Positions 37,561-47,699 of a DNA stretch of 64,000 nucleotides are shown piece after piece. The first letter of the stretch is position 1. Every line of letters begins with the position of its first letter. The notes beneath the pieces are model-generated. The model was not told the origin of the DNA and searched no databases. It was given only the letters and a program-made list of their open reading frames with translations. This DNA is from Setoptus koraiensis (taxonomy: Eukaryota; Arthropoda). Location of the stretch: positions 16,802,001-16,866,000 of the forward strand of contig CM106586.1 of the NCBI GenBank assembly GCA_048013815.1, written 5' to 3'. The position numbers and the translations under genes were made by a program.

Positions 37561-37628
37561 TCGACGATTTCGTCCTGTCGACGATTTCGTCCTGTCGACG
37601 ATTTCGTCCTGTCGACGATTTCGTCATT
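37561..37628. repeat. 17-base minisatellite, four copies
   Basis: TCGACGATTTCGTCCTG is repeated; the first three copies are perfect. Confidence 0.95.
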
Positions 37629-39956
37629 TCGACGGGCCGCCTTGTGGGCTTCTGCCGGTGTGATTGGCGCGGCCGCCGGCAGGTGATTGATCGTTGGCAG
37701 GCTGACAAATCTATTAATAAATCCGGTTGGTGATAACATCGTAAAAATTGCCATCATAAATTGCGCGCCTTTGCACTACTGTTGCGAGTTTGTCAGCGAG
37801 TCGCCAACAGCCAGACCAGAATAGCTCCAAAGCGAGGCAAAGAAAAGCAGGCCGAAAATGAAAATAAAAATAAAATTAAACGTGCACCAATGACGAAATT
37901 AGGAGCCAAAAAACAAAACTTTCCCAGGCGATTGATCATGGCACGACGATGACAGATTGCATTGGCCGCGTAATTAGTCGTCGCGTTGCGTCATTTGCAG
38001 CCATTCTGACGACATTATCAGATTATTACATTCAGATACAGTGTTCAGATACAGTGTTGAGATACGCGGACAGCGACGCAAAATGTCGCTGTCTCGCTGT
38101 TTCTGTCTGTTTGTGTATCCTTTATCTGGCTGCGGCCAGACTGACCGAGTCGTGATTCGCATGCCAATTCGCTCGAACCTGTGAATAAATAAATGTGTCA
38201 ACCTGTAAATGAATGCTAATCGCCAGAAACAGCTAATCGGCTCGCCTGTTTCGAAGCGTGTTATCAGTTTGCGACAGTGGCCGATAACGGCGACACTCGT
38301 GCCAGTGCCAACGGTGACAGTAGTGACAGTAGTGACGGTCGCGACAGTGCCAACGGTGACAATTGCGAGCCGATTCAGTTGTCAGTTTCGAACGATTCGA
38401 CCTTCGCTGCGGCCGCGATTCACCTGTGGTCGCTCACCTGGTGTCGTAGCGCATTGTATTTCGACAATTTCTGGCCGCCATCCATTCAATGTATGCGGCT
38501 TTGTTTTCGCAATTATACTAAAAAAATATTAATTAAATATTCTGGGATTTCTCCACTTTGCGCGACTTTGCGTCGACGGCTGCCGACATTGCGGGCCAAT
38601 GTCATTTGTCTGACCAATTTGTTTGGCAAGCCACATCCATGACGCCATCTGTCGGTGCGGTGGTGCGACTTCAGCTGGTCATGTCGTTGTTCACAACTCG
38701 CATATGTATCGCATTGATCAGGTTGATACGAGTAGTTGTTACATTATTAGTCAGTATATATTATATTACTTTCTCATTATGTTTGTATTGGCTGACAAAT
38801 AATCTGACAATAATCTGTGTATCTGTGATGCCAGCAGCCAGCTAAACAATAACAAATAGGTACACGCGAGAACAATTATGCGATGCTACGAGCCACTCGA
38901 ACAAGAGCAACGAGATCATTCAATTCGAGCTGGCCCTCAATCGAGTGAGTCGAATTCTGGCAAGCTTTACATTATTATTACTTATTTGTATGTTGCGTCG
39001 AGCGTTCTCACAGCGCAAATCACTGACTGACTGATAATTTACGAAGCTTTGCCCTAGTGTTTGTACACCCAACACACTTGTTGCTGTTGCCAGACGATTG
39101 GCTGACAATTGTAAGCCAACAAAATATTACACGGCCTGCATATGCCGCCTACGCTCAATAATAATAGCTCGCTGTCTCGCGCATTGACGCCTTGATGTTG
39201 TCGTTGTTGTTGTTGTTGTTGTTGCTGGCAAAAATGTACCACTTTTCACATTATTCACATTATGCAATGCGTTGCGCTTGATTGAAATGCATAATGGCAG
39301 CAGCAACCATAATAATAACAATATAATGATAGTGATGATAATGTTATTCATCAATCATTTGGCTTTTTGATTTTTGGCACAAACTCTTTATTGTTATCAC
39401 TATTATTATCGCTGTTTATTATTGCCACCACTATTACATTGCTATCTGCTGGCGCTGATATGCAATGGGCCGCTTGCATGCATATTGTGCGTGAACTATA
39501 CGCAAACGCTCTCTTAATTAATCGCGTCGTCGCCCAACCGCCACAAACCTGACAATTGTAATGTAATCTTGTGGCAAGCTAATTACTGGCCAAAAATAGA
39601 GTATTCGCCGGCAACAACTGTGACCGAGAGGCCAATTTAATCGCTTGCCGCATCATTAGGCGGCCGGTTGCGGGAGGCGCGAAAATGGTTTTCGTATGTT
39701 GGTTTGTTCAAAGCGTGCGCCACAATAATGAACTGTGATTACATCATGATGATTTCATAAAAACAAACAAACAAGTGATTTTTCGTAATGCGATGAAGAG
39801 TTAAAAATAGCCGAGCTTCGCCCGGTGCCTGCTGTACCACACAACAACAGTAGCAACGGCAACAGCGTATATGGCAGTAGCGATTTGTTGGTGGCAATTT
39901 GTTTGTACGCAAATCACGCAACGGGTCACACCATATCGAGTTAATCGTCGTATCGT

Positions 39957-39964
39957 TATAAAAT
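39957..39964 (+). promoter_or_regulatory. TATA box just upstream of the orphan secreted-protein gene
   Basis: TATAAAAT ends 28 bases before the ATG at 39993. If used at the usual distance, the leader would be only a few bases long. Confidence 0.45.
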
Positions 39965-39992
39965 AATAATTCAGTTTCGTGAACTCGCAAAC

Positions 39993-40826
39993 ATGCTGTC
40001 CTTGTTATCGGCCGCATTTGCATTCTTATTAGTATTGGGAGCCTCGCCCGCTGCCAACACTAACACTGTGCCGCCTTCTACTCTGGACGAGGCCAGGGAT
40101 GCCCTGTATAAGATTATCCAAACAAGGTATCCCAAGTATTGTTCGCTGGATCAGGTGGAAAAATTCAATAAATTAGCATATTCGCTGAGAAGTTCAAGCG
40201 ATTTGGCCAGGGCGAAACAACTGAACAATATTCTAGACGAATATCGGGCACAAGTGGAGAATATTTGCGACAGTGTATGGAGCGAAAAATTGAAATTTGA
40301 TGCTCGTCATGGCAACAAATTCCATGAACGTGCCAAAATTGTCACCAATTTTGAGTCGGTGAAAAAAGAATACGATCGCGCCTTCGACCTTGGCTCTCCG
40401 TTCAGGATTGTTAACATTCTTGAGAAATACGTTGCCAAACATAGGAGTTGTAAGCTGCACAAGGGCAAGGGCAAGGCACTGAAAGAACTCTATTCGGCAG
40501 CCTTAGAACTCGCCGAGATTATTCGCAACGACATGGGCCACATACTGGAACCGAGAGGACCATTGAGTTCAAACGATACGCATCTGAGAGAGTTGTATGA
40601 TACATGTTCGTTTATCACCTTCGCCATACCATTGTATACGGCTAGAGCTTTGCCAGATAAACCGGCCGCAACAACACTGGCCTCAGCCGACACCCCGGCC
40701 TCCATAGATTCTAGATACAGACCACAGCTTGACGAATTGACTGCCAGGCTGGTCAAGAAAACAATTAGAACAATTCGTTCCGAAGGGGCACTGTTGCTGT
40801 TAGAGACAATGAATAAAAAGGCGTGA
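39993..40826 (+). CDS. Secreted protein of unknown family, 277 residues
   Basis: Single exon with a clear signal peptide (MLSLLSAAFAFLLVLGASPA), so it enters the secretory pathway. The mature part is predicted mainly helical and charged, with few cysteines (Cys at about residues 49, 93, 149 and 208). One N-glycosylation sequon (NDTH) is near residue 198. There is no membrane segment or known catalytic motif. I do not recognise the family. The next gene on the same strand, at 41914, is also a secreted protein. Reading frame length, signal peptide and TATA box make it a credible gene. Confidence 0.75.
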   Translation: MLSLLSAAFAFLLVLGASPAANTNTVPPSTLDEARDALYKIIQTRYPKYCSLDQVEKFNKLAYSLRSSSDLARAKQLNNILDEYRAQVENICDSVWSEKLKFDARHGNKFHERAKIVTNFESVKKEYDRAFDLGSPFRIVNILEKYVAKHRSCKLHKGKGKALKELYSAALELAEIIRNDMGHILEPRGPLSSNDTHLRELYDTCSFITFAIPLYTARALPDKPAATTLASADTPASIDSRYRPQLDELTARLVKKTIRTIRSEGALLLLETMNKKA

Positions 40827-40994
40827 GTGTCTCGAAACATGAGCCTCATTTCATCGGTTTCTTCTGAAATTCAGAGTCTGAATTGAGATTCTGTTTACCA
40901 CATTTTTTTACACATTGAGCATTGATACATTAGTGCTGCGGACGGACGGCTGTGAACAACAATTGCGGGTGGTATTTATACCAAATGATCGACC

Positions 40995-41051
40995 TAGTCT
41001 CGTATGGATGCAATTTATTGATTGTTTATTAATTGCATTCATACGAGACTA
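40995..41051. repeat. Hairpin-forming inverted repeat 1
   Basis: 21-base arms TAGTCTCGTATGGATGCAATT (written here as TAGTCTCGTAT + GGATGCAATT) and their complement at 41031-41051, with one mismatch and a 15-base AT-rich loop. It shares the core GTATGAATGCAATT with the next hairpin. Confidence 0.85.
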
Positions 41052-41073
41052 TGTTTGATAAATATCGATAATA

Positions 41074-41119
41074 GTTACGTATGAATGCAATTTATTTATT
41101 AATTGCATTCATACGTAAC
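41074..41119. repeat. Hairpin-forming inverted repeat 2
   Basis: Perfect 19-base arms GTTACGTATGAATGCAATT with an 8-base loop TATTTATT. It is a sequence relative of the hairpin at 40995-41051, about 80 bases downstream of it, so the two form a tandem pair. Confidence 0.9.
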
Positions 41120-41181
41120 ATTGTTTAGATTTTGATCATTCAACAACGGCCGCCCAAGCTCGGCATGCCCACTGCCCAAAT

Positions 41182-41358
41182 TCAATCCGATCGCAGCGCT
41201 AAGCTGAACCAATTAATGATAAATTGTTTGCGATCACCATGCTTATATTTCTCGCAGAGAAAACTGACGTAATTCTCATCGGACGATCTTATCTTGTTTT
41301 GTGAGTTAGCCATGATATTTACACAAAACTGAACTGCCAGCACGAACAGAGCTATATG
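41182..41358 (-). CDS. Possible last exon of a small secreted peptide gene
   Basis: After a consensus acceptor (TTGATTGCAG) the minus strand reads HIALFVLAVQFCVNIM, a signal-peptide-like core, then about 40 polar residues to a stop (58 codons). It has no ATG of its own ahead of the hydrophobic core, so an upstream exon would have to supply the start. A TATA-like element (about 41636-41644, minus strand) and an ATG at 41598 lie upstream, but I could not settle the first exon. It may be chance. Confidence 0.3.
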   Translation of the reverse strand, partial: HIALFVLAVQFCVNIMANSQNKIRSSDENYVSFLCEKYKHGDRKQFIINWFSLALRSD

Positions 41359-41913
41359 CTGCAATCAAGCAGATACACTTTTTTGCTGAATCTCGTCTTT
41401 TGAATGAGAACGATGAGCACTGAAGGAAACTAGTATGGAATCTTGTAGGCCGATACGATTTTCATAGTACAAGTCACCGGTTATTGACTGATCTGATGAG
41501 CTTCTGCAAGATCGAAACGCACTGGATAATGGTGACATGTGAGTCATAATGAGCCCGTTCATGTCTCCGTTAAATGCTTTATTTAGATGATTCATCATTG
41601 CTATCGATTTCGGTGATTCGCCGTCTTAAATGAGTGAGTTTATATGAGATGTAGATATGTAGAGCCAATAATATACAAATTGTCTCCCTAATGCTCGCCA
41701 AATCATTTGATATCCAACAACAGATTCGACAAAACTAGAACAAAGCGATAATAGTCAAACAGCCGCATTCAAAAGTCTCCCTTGTTATTTGAGCTAATTC
41801 CTGATTCACAAGCGTTGTTTAGCGTGATCTACAGATCAGGGAGGCCTTCGACGAGCACAATTGCATTATAATATCCATCTTTCTGGATTCATGATCAGCC
41901 GGTGTCGACGGCA

Positions 41914-43749
41914 ATGGATCGAAAATTACTCAATTTAATTGCTATAGTTGCGTATTTTCTGCTGAATTCAACAGCGACGCACCAACAGTCTGACGTCATT
42001 GCATTTGGAACTCCTTGTAACTATCCGCCGTATAGATTGTTTCGACCGACTGAAACACAAGGATCCATTCTCATCGATCGAACAATCACCGATTTCTATT
42101 CGAATTGTTCAACTTATTTTTTCACGTTGGCAAAAGAACAGACGCCTCTTGTTCTGCATTTGGAAAATATCATCGTGCACGATGGTGACAGAATAGTATT
42201 CAAGTCAGGGAATAAGACTGATGAGATTCCATTCCCCGGAAATGCACTAGTGGCAATAGGAGAGGGCCAATGGACGTTCAACGTCGATTTCAATCGCTTA
42301 ATCGAGGGACAGCGACTTTTGAATATAAGTTACAGTACAGACTTGAAGCTGGACCTTGATATTTCTCAAGTGAACAATTTGACCATACACAAACTTGTTG
42401 GTTCTGATGACCAAAAACTGACATTTAGCCTGACTATCGACAGTTACAGTACGGCCAATTCTGTAAATGACCACATTCTGGTAAAAATAAAACCAAAAAA
42501 CTCTATGAGCCTGATAACGGTCAATGATTGGTGGTATAATCGCACACACATGCTGAAAAACACTGGATATTTATATAGTTCTGAACCTTACCTAGGCATC
42601 AAGATAGAACCTCAACTCAACGAAAGATTCACTTTGACAGCCGAGGGCGTGCGAAATGACTGTTCTTCTATCACAGAGGATCCCAAATTTTATTCATCAT
42701 ATTATTATGATTCTTCGTTTTCTTCCCCAGAAAAAGTATTTGATGATCCAGTGATACCAGATGAATCGAAAAACCTCAAAAAGTGTGTACGGATATTCAC
42801 GTTGAGTGACCCCGCCGACGCCTATTTCTGTATTTATATACCATTCTCAGAAGATTTTATTCGAGGCAACAACAAACTCATTATGACTGATTCAACAGGT
42901 TCATTAGTCATTGGAAAGGAGTATGGTAGATTTTTAAACTTCACCGGAAGCGAATTAGTCGTCGAACATGATTATACATTAAGCTCTGACACTCTCCAAT
43001 GGGCTGGAAAATATAATGTGTTCTTAGAAGGTCAAAAAACGGGCATCATTCGAAAATTGAGGAACAAATCGCTCAAGAAAATCATCTATTCGTATTCCGA
43101 GCAACCACATCCCTCAATATCGTTGGGATACCCGTTGCCCTCATCAGTATCAATGAAGATATTCGCAAATGACAATTTGGGCAAACCTCTTGTGACTTTC
43201 AAAGACAATGATACTCTTCCACCAATTTTCTCATTGAAGCAGAACGGAACATTAGTTGTTGAGTTTAATGCGACTGAGGAAGATGCTCTGACTAAGCTAC
43301 CAGATTATGAATTCAAGACACAGCCAGATTCGTGCTATAAATTTTCCAGATGGCAGTCTGGCTATTTCTCACTTTGTAATTTCACTGAAAAAGAGTGTAT
43401 CTGGCTAATTAGTCCCTCTGGACCTCAGAATGGATATTCGCTGGTTCTTTCTATAGACGAGTTGTTATTTAAAAATGATGGCGATTGTGCACAGGTCATT
43501 AAATTGTCAAATATCGGAGAAGAAGAGGTGATGGCTGATTTATGTGGTAAGCGCCGTTTGAGTAGGCAACCGATTAAAATTCAGCTGGATGGCAAATTCA
43601 AACATTATGTAAGGCTGACAAAAGACGACCAAACTTCAGCACTTTCGTTCGAAGCAAGCTACTCTCATGTTATGGCGACAGGGCATACTTGTCAGTGTGA
43701 TTGCAGAGAGAAAGTGCCATTGCATGAATCGCCCCCGAAACTTGTGTAA
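41914..43749 (+). CDS. Secreted CUB-like domain protein, 611 residues
   Basis: Single exon. The frame is open from a GTG a few codons upstream; the first ATG (41914) begins a good signal peptide (MDRKLLNLIAIVAYFLLNS), so I start there. Three repeated beta-rich segments resemble CUB domains: about residues 28-150 (with FYSNCSTYFFTL, then LENIIVHDGDRIVF), about 245-400 (KKCVRIFTLSDPADAYFC), and about 470-590 (SGYFSLCNFTEKECIW, then IDELLFKNDGDCAQVI). The acidic HDGD/NDGD near the domain middles matches the usual CUB pattern. Many N-glycosylation sequons are present. The C-terminus ends in a short Cys-rich tail (CQCDCRE) with no membrane anchor. Role unknown; CUB proteins bind proteins extracellularly. 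The CUB call is moderate, the secretion call strong. Confidence 0.75.
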   Translation: MDRKLLNLIAIVAYFLLNSTATHQQSDVIAFGTPCNYPPYRLFRPTETQGSILIDRTITDFYSNCSTYFFTLAKEQTPLVLHLENIIVHDGDRIVFKSGNKTDEIPFPGNALVAIGEGQWTFNVDFNRLIEGQRLLNISYSTDLKLDLDISQVNNLTIHKLVGSDDQKLTFSLTIDSYSTANSVNDHILVKIKPKNSMSLITVNDWWYNRTHMLKNTGYLYSSEPYLGIKIEPQLNERFTLTAEGVRNDCSSITEDPKFYSSYYYDSSFSSPEKVFDDPVIPDESKNLKKCVRIFTLSDPADAYFCIYIPFSEDFIRGNNKLIMTDSTGSLVIGKEYGRFLNFTGSELVVEHDYTLSSDTLQWAGKYNVFLEGQKTGIIRKLRNKSLKKIIYSYSEQPHPSISLGYPLPSSVSMKIFANDNLGKPLVTFKDNDTLPPIFSLKQNGTLVVEFNATEEDALTKLPDYEFKTQPDSCYKFSRWQSGYFSLCNFTEKECIWLISPSGPQNGYSLVLSIDELLFKNDGDCAQVIKLSNIGEEEVMADLCGKRRLSRQPIKIQLDGKFKHYVRLTKDDQTSALSFEASYSHVMATGHTCQCDCREKVPLHESPPKLV

Positions 43750-43870
43750 AAAAGAGAGGAGCAAGAAAACCCATGTTTACCCAATTTTATCGCGTAGAGA
43801 TAAGATTTAAGAGCAAAAGATTGCACAAAAAACGAACACTCTCAGCGACCGAGGCTAAAAACTTTTGCTT

Positions 43871-44236
43871 CTACGATCGTTCGGAATATACCGAATCATT
43901 CGACTGCGTAATTAAAAATTCCCTGTAAAATTCTGCGTCAGATTTGTTGCGGCCGAAATAAAAAATTGCTTCTTCTATCAAACAGGCGTCTTTGTTGACT
44001 ACATTTGTTTCTGATTGGGGTAGGCGAAAACTCGAGGACCTCTTTTCTCCGAAAAACACATCCAGTGAGTTTATGTGCGAGACCCGCCAAACTTTGGCGA
44101 CCGAAGTACAGGGTGTGCGCACGAGTTTCGGCGTCATCAAAATAGTGATCATATGATTTCGGGTGAGCACATGTTTTTGTTTTCTGAAGAAAATCGGCTT
44201 GATTCGAGGTGCAAATGCATAATTAATTGTGCTCAT
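43871..44236 (-). CDS. Small orphan ORF divergent from USP39, 121 residues
   Basis: ATG-initiated, basic N-terminal half (MSTINYAFAPRIKPIFFRKQKH) and a more acidic C-terminal half. The N-terminus (Arg/Lys-rich, few acids) could be a mitochondrial targeting sequence; that is a guess. No family recognised. Its start lies 108 bases from the USP39 start on the other strand, a common arrangement for housekeeping gene pairs sharing a promoter. It overlaps no other gene. It could be chance, but the composition looks like coding sequence. Confidence 0.45.
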   Translation of the reverse strand: MSTINYAFAPRIKPIFFRKQKHVLTRNHMITILMTPKLVRTPCTSVAKVWRVSHINSLDVFFGEKRSSSFRLPQSETNVVNKDACLIEEAIFYFGRNKSDAEFYREFLITQSNDSVYSERS

Positions 44237-44344
44237 ATTTAACGGTGCACTGGTATGGGTCTATTTTAACGATTATTATCATCATTAGTTGGATATTCAT
44301 TCATTAATTTATTTATTGTCACAATCAATTAGCCAGCGCCGGCA
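44237..44344. promoter_or_regulatory. Candidate bidirectional promoter
   Basis: The 108 bases between two divergent start codons. AT-rich with no clear TATA box on either side. Confidence 0.35.
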
Positions 44345-45793
44345 ATGGCCAACAACGGGGACGGCGTACAACAGCAGTGCCCATATTTGGACACCATCAA
44401 CAGGAAAGCGTTAGATTTTGATTTCGAGAAACTTTGCAGCATTTCATTGTCAAAAATAAACGTCTACGCCTGTCTAGTTTGCGGACAATATTTCCAAGGC
44501 CGGGGTAAGACCACTCACGCTTATTTACATTCTTGCTCCAGCAATCATCACGTCTTCTTGAATTTGGAGACGCTCAAATTTTATTGTCTGCCTGACAACT
44601 ACGAAATACAGGACTCCTCATTCAACGATATAGTATATGTGCTAAAGCCCACCTTTACACGCCAAGAAATCAACCAGATCGACCAATCCGACAGACAGGT
44701 GAGGGCCTACGATGGCACACTGTATTATCCCGGCATCGTTGGATTGAATAATCTCAAGTACAACGACTATTGTAATGTTGTATTGCAAGGGCTCAGTCAC
44801 GTTATACCGCTAAGGGACTATTTTCTACTGGAAAACACAAATCCGAACACTCACAACAAGCCTGTTTCAAGTGACAGAAATCAATTGCTGGCGCAAAGAT
44901 TCGGCGAACTCATCAGAAAATTGTGGAATCCGCGAAATTTTAAGGCACACGTGTCGCCCCATGAAATGCTGCAAGCTGTTGTTCTTTGCTCTGACAAAGA
45001 ATTTGAATTCACGAAACAAGGTGATCCAATTATATTCTTGAGCTGGTTTCTCAATTCATTATCCGGACCAAAAAGACAAAAATTGTCAATAATTAAACGA
45101 ACGTTTCAAGGCGTCATGAAAGTTATCACCCAGCAAGCTACCACGACAGTCAATCAGGACCAAATCGATACCGACAGTAATATTATACCATCAGAGGAAA
45201 CTGTTTCATCTATCAATTTCCTGTACCTTACTTTGGATCTACCATTGAGACCTTTGTATCCGCAAGGCGAGGAACGTGAGGACATCAAACCACAGACATC
45301 ATTATATACTTTGCTGGAGAAATTCAATGGGTATACTACTCACGAATCAAAAACAAGCGCATTGACACTCAAGAGGAGATTCCAAATACTCAAATTGCCT
45401 AGGTATTTGATACTTTACATCAAAAGATTTACCAAGAACACTTTCTTTCTAGAGAAAAATCCCTATATTGTAAATTTCCCAATCAAGGATCTAGATATGA
45501 GCGAGTATTTGTGTCCAGAATCAAAAGGTAACAATCCTCATACAAGCTACAATCTGATAGCCAATATTGCACATGAGGGTGAACCAGACGCAGGTAAAGG
45601 AACTTATAGGGCTCACATTTTGCATAAAGGCACTGGCAAATGGTTTGAACTACAAGATTTACATGTCACAGATATTCTGCCAGAAATAATAACCCTTAGT
45701 GAATCTTACATACAAATTTGGGAGATGGCTGACACAAATGAGTCAAGTTTATCTCAACAACAAATCAAAAAGGTTAAAATGAATGGTGATTGA
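44345..45793 (+). CDS. USP39: USP39 / Sad1-type tri-snRNP-associated ubiquitin-specific protease homologue (inactive)
   Basis: A 482-residue protein in one exon. Residues about 12-90 form the ZnF-UBP finger (C12, C31, C43, C46, H58, H62, H68), followed by the UCH/USP fold: the box GLNNLKYNDYCNVVLQ at about 133-148 and the C-terminal block AHILHKGTGKWFELQDLHV. In active proteases the first box has Cys where Asp141 stands here. Known USP39/Sad1 proteins carry the same replacement and act as scaffolds in the U4/U6.U5 tri-snRNP during spliceosome assembly, not as deubiquitinases. The protein is shorter than human USP39 (565) because it lacks the long Arg/Ser-rich N-terminal extension. It would act in the nucleus. 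The family assignment is firm. Confidence 0.95.
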   Translation: MANNGDGVQQQCPYLDTINRKALDFDFEKLCSISLSKINVYACLVCGQYFQGRGKTTHAYLHSCSSNHHVFLNLETLKFYCLPDNYEIQDSSFNDIVYVLKPTFTRQEINQIDQSDRQVRAYDGTLYYPGIVGLNNLKYNDYCNVVLQGLSHVIPLRDYFLLENTNPNTHNKPVSSDRNQLLAQRFGELIRKLWNPRNFKAHVSPHEMLQAVVLCSDKEFEFTKQGDPIIFLSWFLNSLSGPKRQKLSIIKRTFQGVMKVITQQATTTVNQDQIDTDSNIIPSEETVSSINFLYLTLDLPLRPLYPQGEEREDIKPQTSLYTLLEKFNGYTTHESKTSALTLKRRFQILKLPRYLILYIKRFTKNTFFLEKNPYIVNFPIKDLDMSEYLCPESKGNNPHTSYNLIANIAHEGEPDAGKGTYRAHILHKGTGKWFELQDLHVTDILPEIITLSESYIQIWEMADTNESSLSQQQIKKVKMNGD

Positions 45794-46391
45794 AAAGAAG
45801 TGTAAGCGAGTGTTGCAGTTTATTTATATAAATAAGAAAATAACAATCAATAATAACAATAATACATCACGATCGTACCAGATCAATCAATTGTGATGTA
45901 AAATTGCATATATTTAGTGAACTAGATCGAATTAATTCAAGAGGAGCAACACTTATCTATACTTTGATTATTGTAATCTCAAACTTTCGATCTAACTCAC
46001 GAGAGATAAATCTTTATGAAGTTATTACTTTCAATCAATATCAGAATCATTGATAAACAATTAAGTTCATTGGTATGGTCTATATATATGAATGTGTTGT
46101 TGTGTGTTTCTTGAAGATACGTCTCGATCGTTGCTTGGAAACTAAGAAAGATAATAATAATGATATATAGACAGATAGTGTTATTATGTCAAACTATTCT
46201 GTCTGTGACGATTTGTCTGGCATATAAAATGAAGATAACATAAGATAAATAAAAAACAACAATATCAAAACAAAGAAGTCGTATATAAATGGTTTTGCAA
46301 AATGATCTAGCTGATTTAACTTGACTACGTAGTTACATAAAATTGTTGTTATTTATTAATGATTGAAATAAAAGCGGAAAATTGACAAGAC
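45794..46391. other. Intergenic AT-rich stretch between USP39 and CDO1
   Basis: USP39 3' flank and CDO1 upstream region. A TATATATATG element lies near 46080-46090. No coding region seen. Confidence 0.5.
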
Positions 46392-47569
46392 ATGAATGCC
46401 ATGGAGTGTACTGAAAGAATGGAGGCTACCAACTCTGACACTTTGTCGAGCGAAAACGGTAGTCCATTGAGAAGTGAAAGAGCGAAAACAGAAGATTTGA
46501 ATGTCTCAAAAAAATTTGACTTCTTGGATCTACTGGGTGAGCTGAGAACTATCTTCAAAGAGGATAAGGTAGATATAGACTATGTGAAGAAAGTTATAGC
46601 AAGTTACAACTCAGAAGCAAAGGATTGGAGAAAGTATGCACACTTCGACCCATTCAGGTGAGTTTCCAAATGATTATGCTCTAGCTTTTAGGAAAATTTA
46701 TTGTAGACTGAAATATTCATCTCAATATCGATTCGGATGTTTGGATTTCATAGATATACTCGAAATCTAGTTGAGGACAACGAAAAATACAATGTGATGA
46801 TTCTTGGATGGGCAGAGGGTCAAGGCAGCAGCATACACAATCATTCTGGGACACACTGTCTGATGAAGGTGAGTTTTACTTGAAAAAGTAGCGACAAATT
46901 ATCTGTGATTTAGTATAACCATACTAATTGTACGATGTCATACCGATGATGATAGATTCTCGAAGGAAACTTAAAGGAAACAAGATTCGAATGGTCAGAG
47001 GTTGATGATTGCGAGGATGAGGTCCAAGAAATGAAGATGATTGACGAGCAAATACACAACAAGAATGAAGTGACATACATAAATGGTGAGTCGACATTAT
47101 CACAAGTACAAGCTCATTTTTCGAATATGAAATTTGTTACAGTATCAACTAATGAAAACAAAATATTGTCGCTCTGATCAGATCAAATTGGCCTGCATCG
47201 TGTTGAGAATCCAAGGTAAATACTCGATCTATTCGAACAGAGCGCTAGTGCCGGGTTTAATTGCTAACTAATGTTTTACATGATTCCACAATAATCAAAA
47301 TCATGACCGAAAATCAGCCACACGGAAACCAGTGCAAGTTTGCATATTTACATTCCACCATTCAAATCGTGCAAGTCCTTTGATCAGCGTACGGGGCATT
47401 CGAGAGAAGTGATGGTTACATTTTACAGCAAAAACGGAGATGTCTACACGGTGAGTTTAGCCTCTCTCTCTCTCTCTACTATATACATATAAGAGATATA
47501 GAAACAATCACGAGTCAAAATCGCTAATCGTTTCTACTGCATTCCCATCAGGAACCCGAGGACAATTGA
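46392..47569 (+). CDS. CDO1: Cysteine dioxygenase, six coding exons
   Basis: Exons read as 46392-46657, 46754-46868, 46956-47085, 47182-47215, 47318-47450 and 47552-47569; all junctions are GT-AG and phases close to a 231-residue protein. The enzyme oxidises L-cysteine to cysteine sulfinate in the cytosol with Fe(II) and O2, the first step toward taurine and sulfate. The three iron ligands are present: H117 and H119 (SSIHNHSGTHC) and H176 (GLHRVENP). C124 and Y193, which form the Cys-Tyr cross-link in the animal enzyme, and the Ser-His-Tyr set (S189, H191, Y193 in SLHIY) are conserved. The protein carries about 31 extra N-terminal residues compared with human CDO1 (200 residues) and ends in EPEDN. 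Introns are 86-102 bases. An AATAAA follows at 47679. Confidence 0.93.
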
Positions 47570-47678
47570 GCTCCGAGTGTCATCAATGCCAACGCATTGT
47601 ATAAACTGCAGGATGTATTTTACACAGGAACGATAGGCTCTAGATTTTCACCAGCTAAGAAATGCAAATTGTATAAAG

Positions 47679-47684
47679 AATAAA
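47679..47684 (+). terminator. Polyadenylation signal of CDO1
   Basis: AATAAA 110 bases past the stop, followed by a T/G-rich stretch. Confidence 0.65.
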
Positions 47685-47699
47685 CTTCATCTTGCTCAA

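Larger units (their letters stand above)
26700..39950. other. GC-rich intergenic region, no gene recognised
   Basis: About 13 kb with no frame that resembles a known protein. It holds many independent tandem arrays (listed separately), GGCC-rich inverted repeats near 34205-34290, and (ATAATGCTGT)-type repeats at 32727-32778. Longer frames (for example 28265-28771) are GC-driven and lack any motif. Untranslated exons, enhancers or noncoding RNAs could be present but cannot be shown. Confidence 0.5.

Noticed and set aside
36371-37628. Regular short repeats that might suggest a CRISPR array
   Set aside because: The units are head to tail without unique spacers, and the context is a eukaryotic genome; they are minisatellites.
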